Of a DNA stretch of 5,369 bases, positions 4,621 to 5,369 are shown piece by piece; the first letter of the stretch is position 1, and each line of letters starts with the position of its first letter. Source of the DNA: Chitinophagales bacterium (GTDB lineage: Bacteria; Bacteroidota; Bacteroidia; Chitinophagales; BACL12); contig JACMJP010000069.1 in NCBI GenBank assembly GCA_014380545.1, forward strand, positions 1 to 5,369, given 5' to 3'. Under the pieces are notes generated by a model. The model saw nothing but the letters and a program-made list of their open reading frames with translations. It was not told the origin of the DNA and searched no databases. A program made the translations under genes and the position numbers.

Positions 4621-5369
4621 ATGGCAATCATCAGAGCATTTAAAGGGTATCGCCCGCAAAAAGAAATGGCAATTAAAGTAGCTTCAAGACCATATGATGT
4701 GCTAAACAGTGAAGAAGCCAGGACAGAAGCAAAAGATAACGCTGTTTCTTTTCTCCATGTAAGTAAACCGGAAATTGATTTGCCGGAAAACATTGATCAT
4801 TATGCTGATGAAGTGTATGCTAAAGCAGTCGAAAACTGGAAACGCATGATGAGTGATGGAACATTTGTGCAGGATAAAACTCCATGTTTATATATATATG
4901 AGCAAATAATGCAGGGGCATAAACAAATTGGTTTAGTAGCAAATAGTTCTATTGAAGATTATTTTAATGATATTATTAAAAAACATGAATACACAAGACC
5001 TGAAAAAGAAAATGACAGGATAAGACATATGTATGAATTGCAGTGCCATCCTGAACCTGTATTTTTAACGTATCCTGATGTTGCCGATATTGATGATATC
5101 ATTAATAGTATAGTTGATCACCAGGCACCCGAATATGAATTTAAAGCAGATGATGGAATTGAACATACTTTCTGGGTTGTGCAAATTGAAAAACAAATTG
5201 AAGCATTAATACAATTATTTAAACACCATGTTCCTTTTACTTATATAGCAGACGGACATCACCGCAGTGCAGGAAGTGCAAAGGTTGGAAAACGAATGGC
5301 TGAAGAAAATAAAAACCATACAGGTGAAGAAGAATATAATTTCTTTTTAAGTGTAATATTTCCTGCAAG
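4621..5369 (+). CDS. DUF1015 family protein (3' end outside window)
   Basis: The first 249 codons are present and the gene continues past the right edge; full-length members are usually a little over 400 residues. The start MAIIRAFKGYRP with ASRPYDVLNSEEAR (21-34) is the characteristic N-terminus of DUF1015 (PF06245). Other family blocks are SFLHVSKPEID (43-53), LYIYEQ (70-75), KHEYTRPEKENDR (121-133), and ADGHHRSAGSA (210-220), whose Asp, paired His and Arg look like a catalytic or metal/phosphate-binding centre. There is no signal peptide, so it is cytoplasmic. From memory, the family is often next to serC-serA in Bacteroidetes, and some DUF1015 proteins have been reported as ATP-dependent serine kinases. 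That would link it to phosphoserine, but the activity here is inference. It has its own -7 box at 4596 and is separated from serA by two unrelated minus-strand genes. Confidence 0.9.
   Translation, partial: MAIIRAFKGYRPQKEMAIKVASRPYDVLNSEEARTEAKDNAVSFLHVSKPEIDLPENIDHYADEVYAKAVENWKRMMSDGTFVQDKTPCLYIYEQIMQGHKQIGLVANSSIEDYFNDIIKKHEYTRPEKENDRIRHMYELQCHPEPVFLTYPDVADIDDIINSIVDHQAPEYEFKADDGIEHTFWVVQIEKQIEALIQLFKHHVPFTYIADGHHRSAGSAKVGKRMAEENKNHTGEEEYNFFLSVIFPA

Noticed and set aside
4587..4793. 68-codon open frame on the minus strand
   Set aside because: It is antisense to the well-supported DUF1015 start and its promoter; no domain is seen.

Overview
The window looks like chromosomal DNA of a low-GC Bacteroidota (Bacteroidetes) member. 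Four things point there: the 16S rRNA 5' end reads as Bacteroidetes type (…GATGAACGCTAGCGGCAGGC…, seen on the minus strand); several promoters match the Bacteroidetes pattern TTTG – 19-20 bp – TAnnTTTG; two genes carry type IX secretion (T9SS) sorting domains; and SerA is the short 306-residue type found in that phylum. I cannot place it below phylum level by eye.

Layout. 1-163: the first ~163 nt of a 16S rRNA gene on the minus strand, so an rRNA operon runs leftward out of the window. 164-477: an AT-rich control region with two tandem rRNA promoters firing leftward, a boxA-like leader element, and a probable rightward promoter for the serine genes that overlaps rRNA promoter P1. 478-2514: serC and serA in one direction, 49 bp apart, encoding the first two steps of serine synthesis from 3-phosphoglycerate. 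serC is split by a -1 frameshift exactly at a run of seven A; everything downstream of it is intact. 2545-2579: a bidirectional terminator shared by the converging serA and T9SS genes. 2601-4476: two tandem paralogous secreted proteins on the minus strand. Each has a signal peptide, a Ca-binding-like DxNxDGxxD motif, a conserved FGWI segment and a C-terminal T9SS type A sorting domain. 4477-4620: a divergent intergenic region with a good -7 box for the next gene. 4621-5369: the first 249 codons of a DUF1015 family gene that runs off the right edge.

How the genes relate. SerA oxidises 3-phosphoglycerate and SerC transaminates the product to O-phosphoserine. From memory, the DUF1015 gene commonly sits next to serC-serA in Bacteroidetes, so the two secreted-protein genes look like an insertion into an otherwise conserved serine locus; this is inference. 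The observations most worth a second look are the slippery-site frameshift in serC, the physical overlap of the serC and rRNA promoters, the lysine in place of the usual catalytic histidine in SerA, and the nearly identical signal-peptide motif of the two secreted paralogs.
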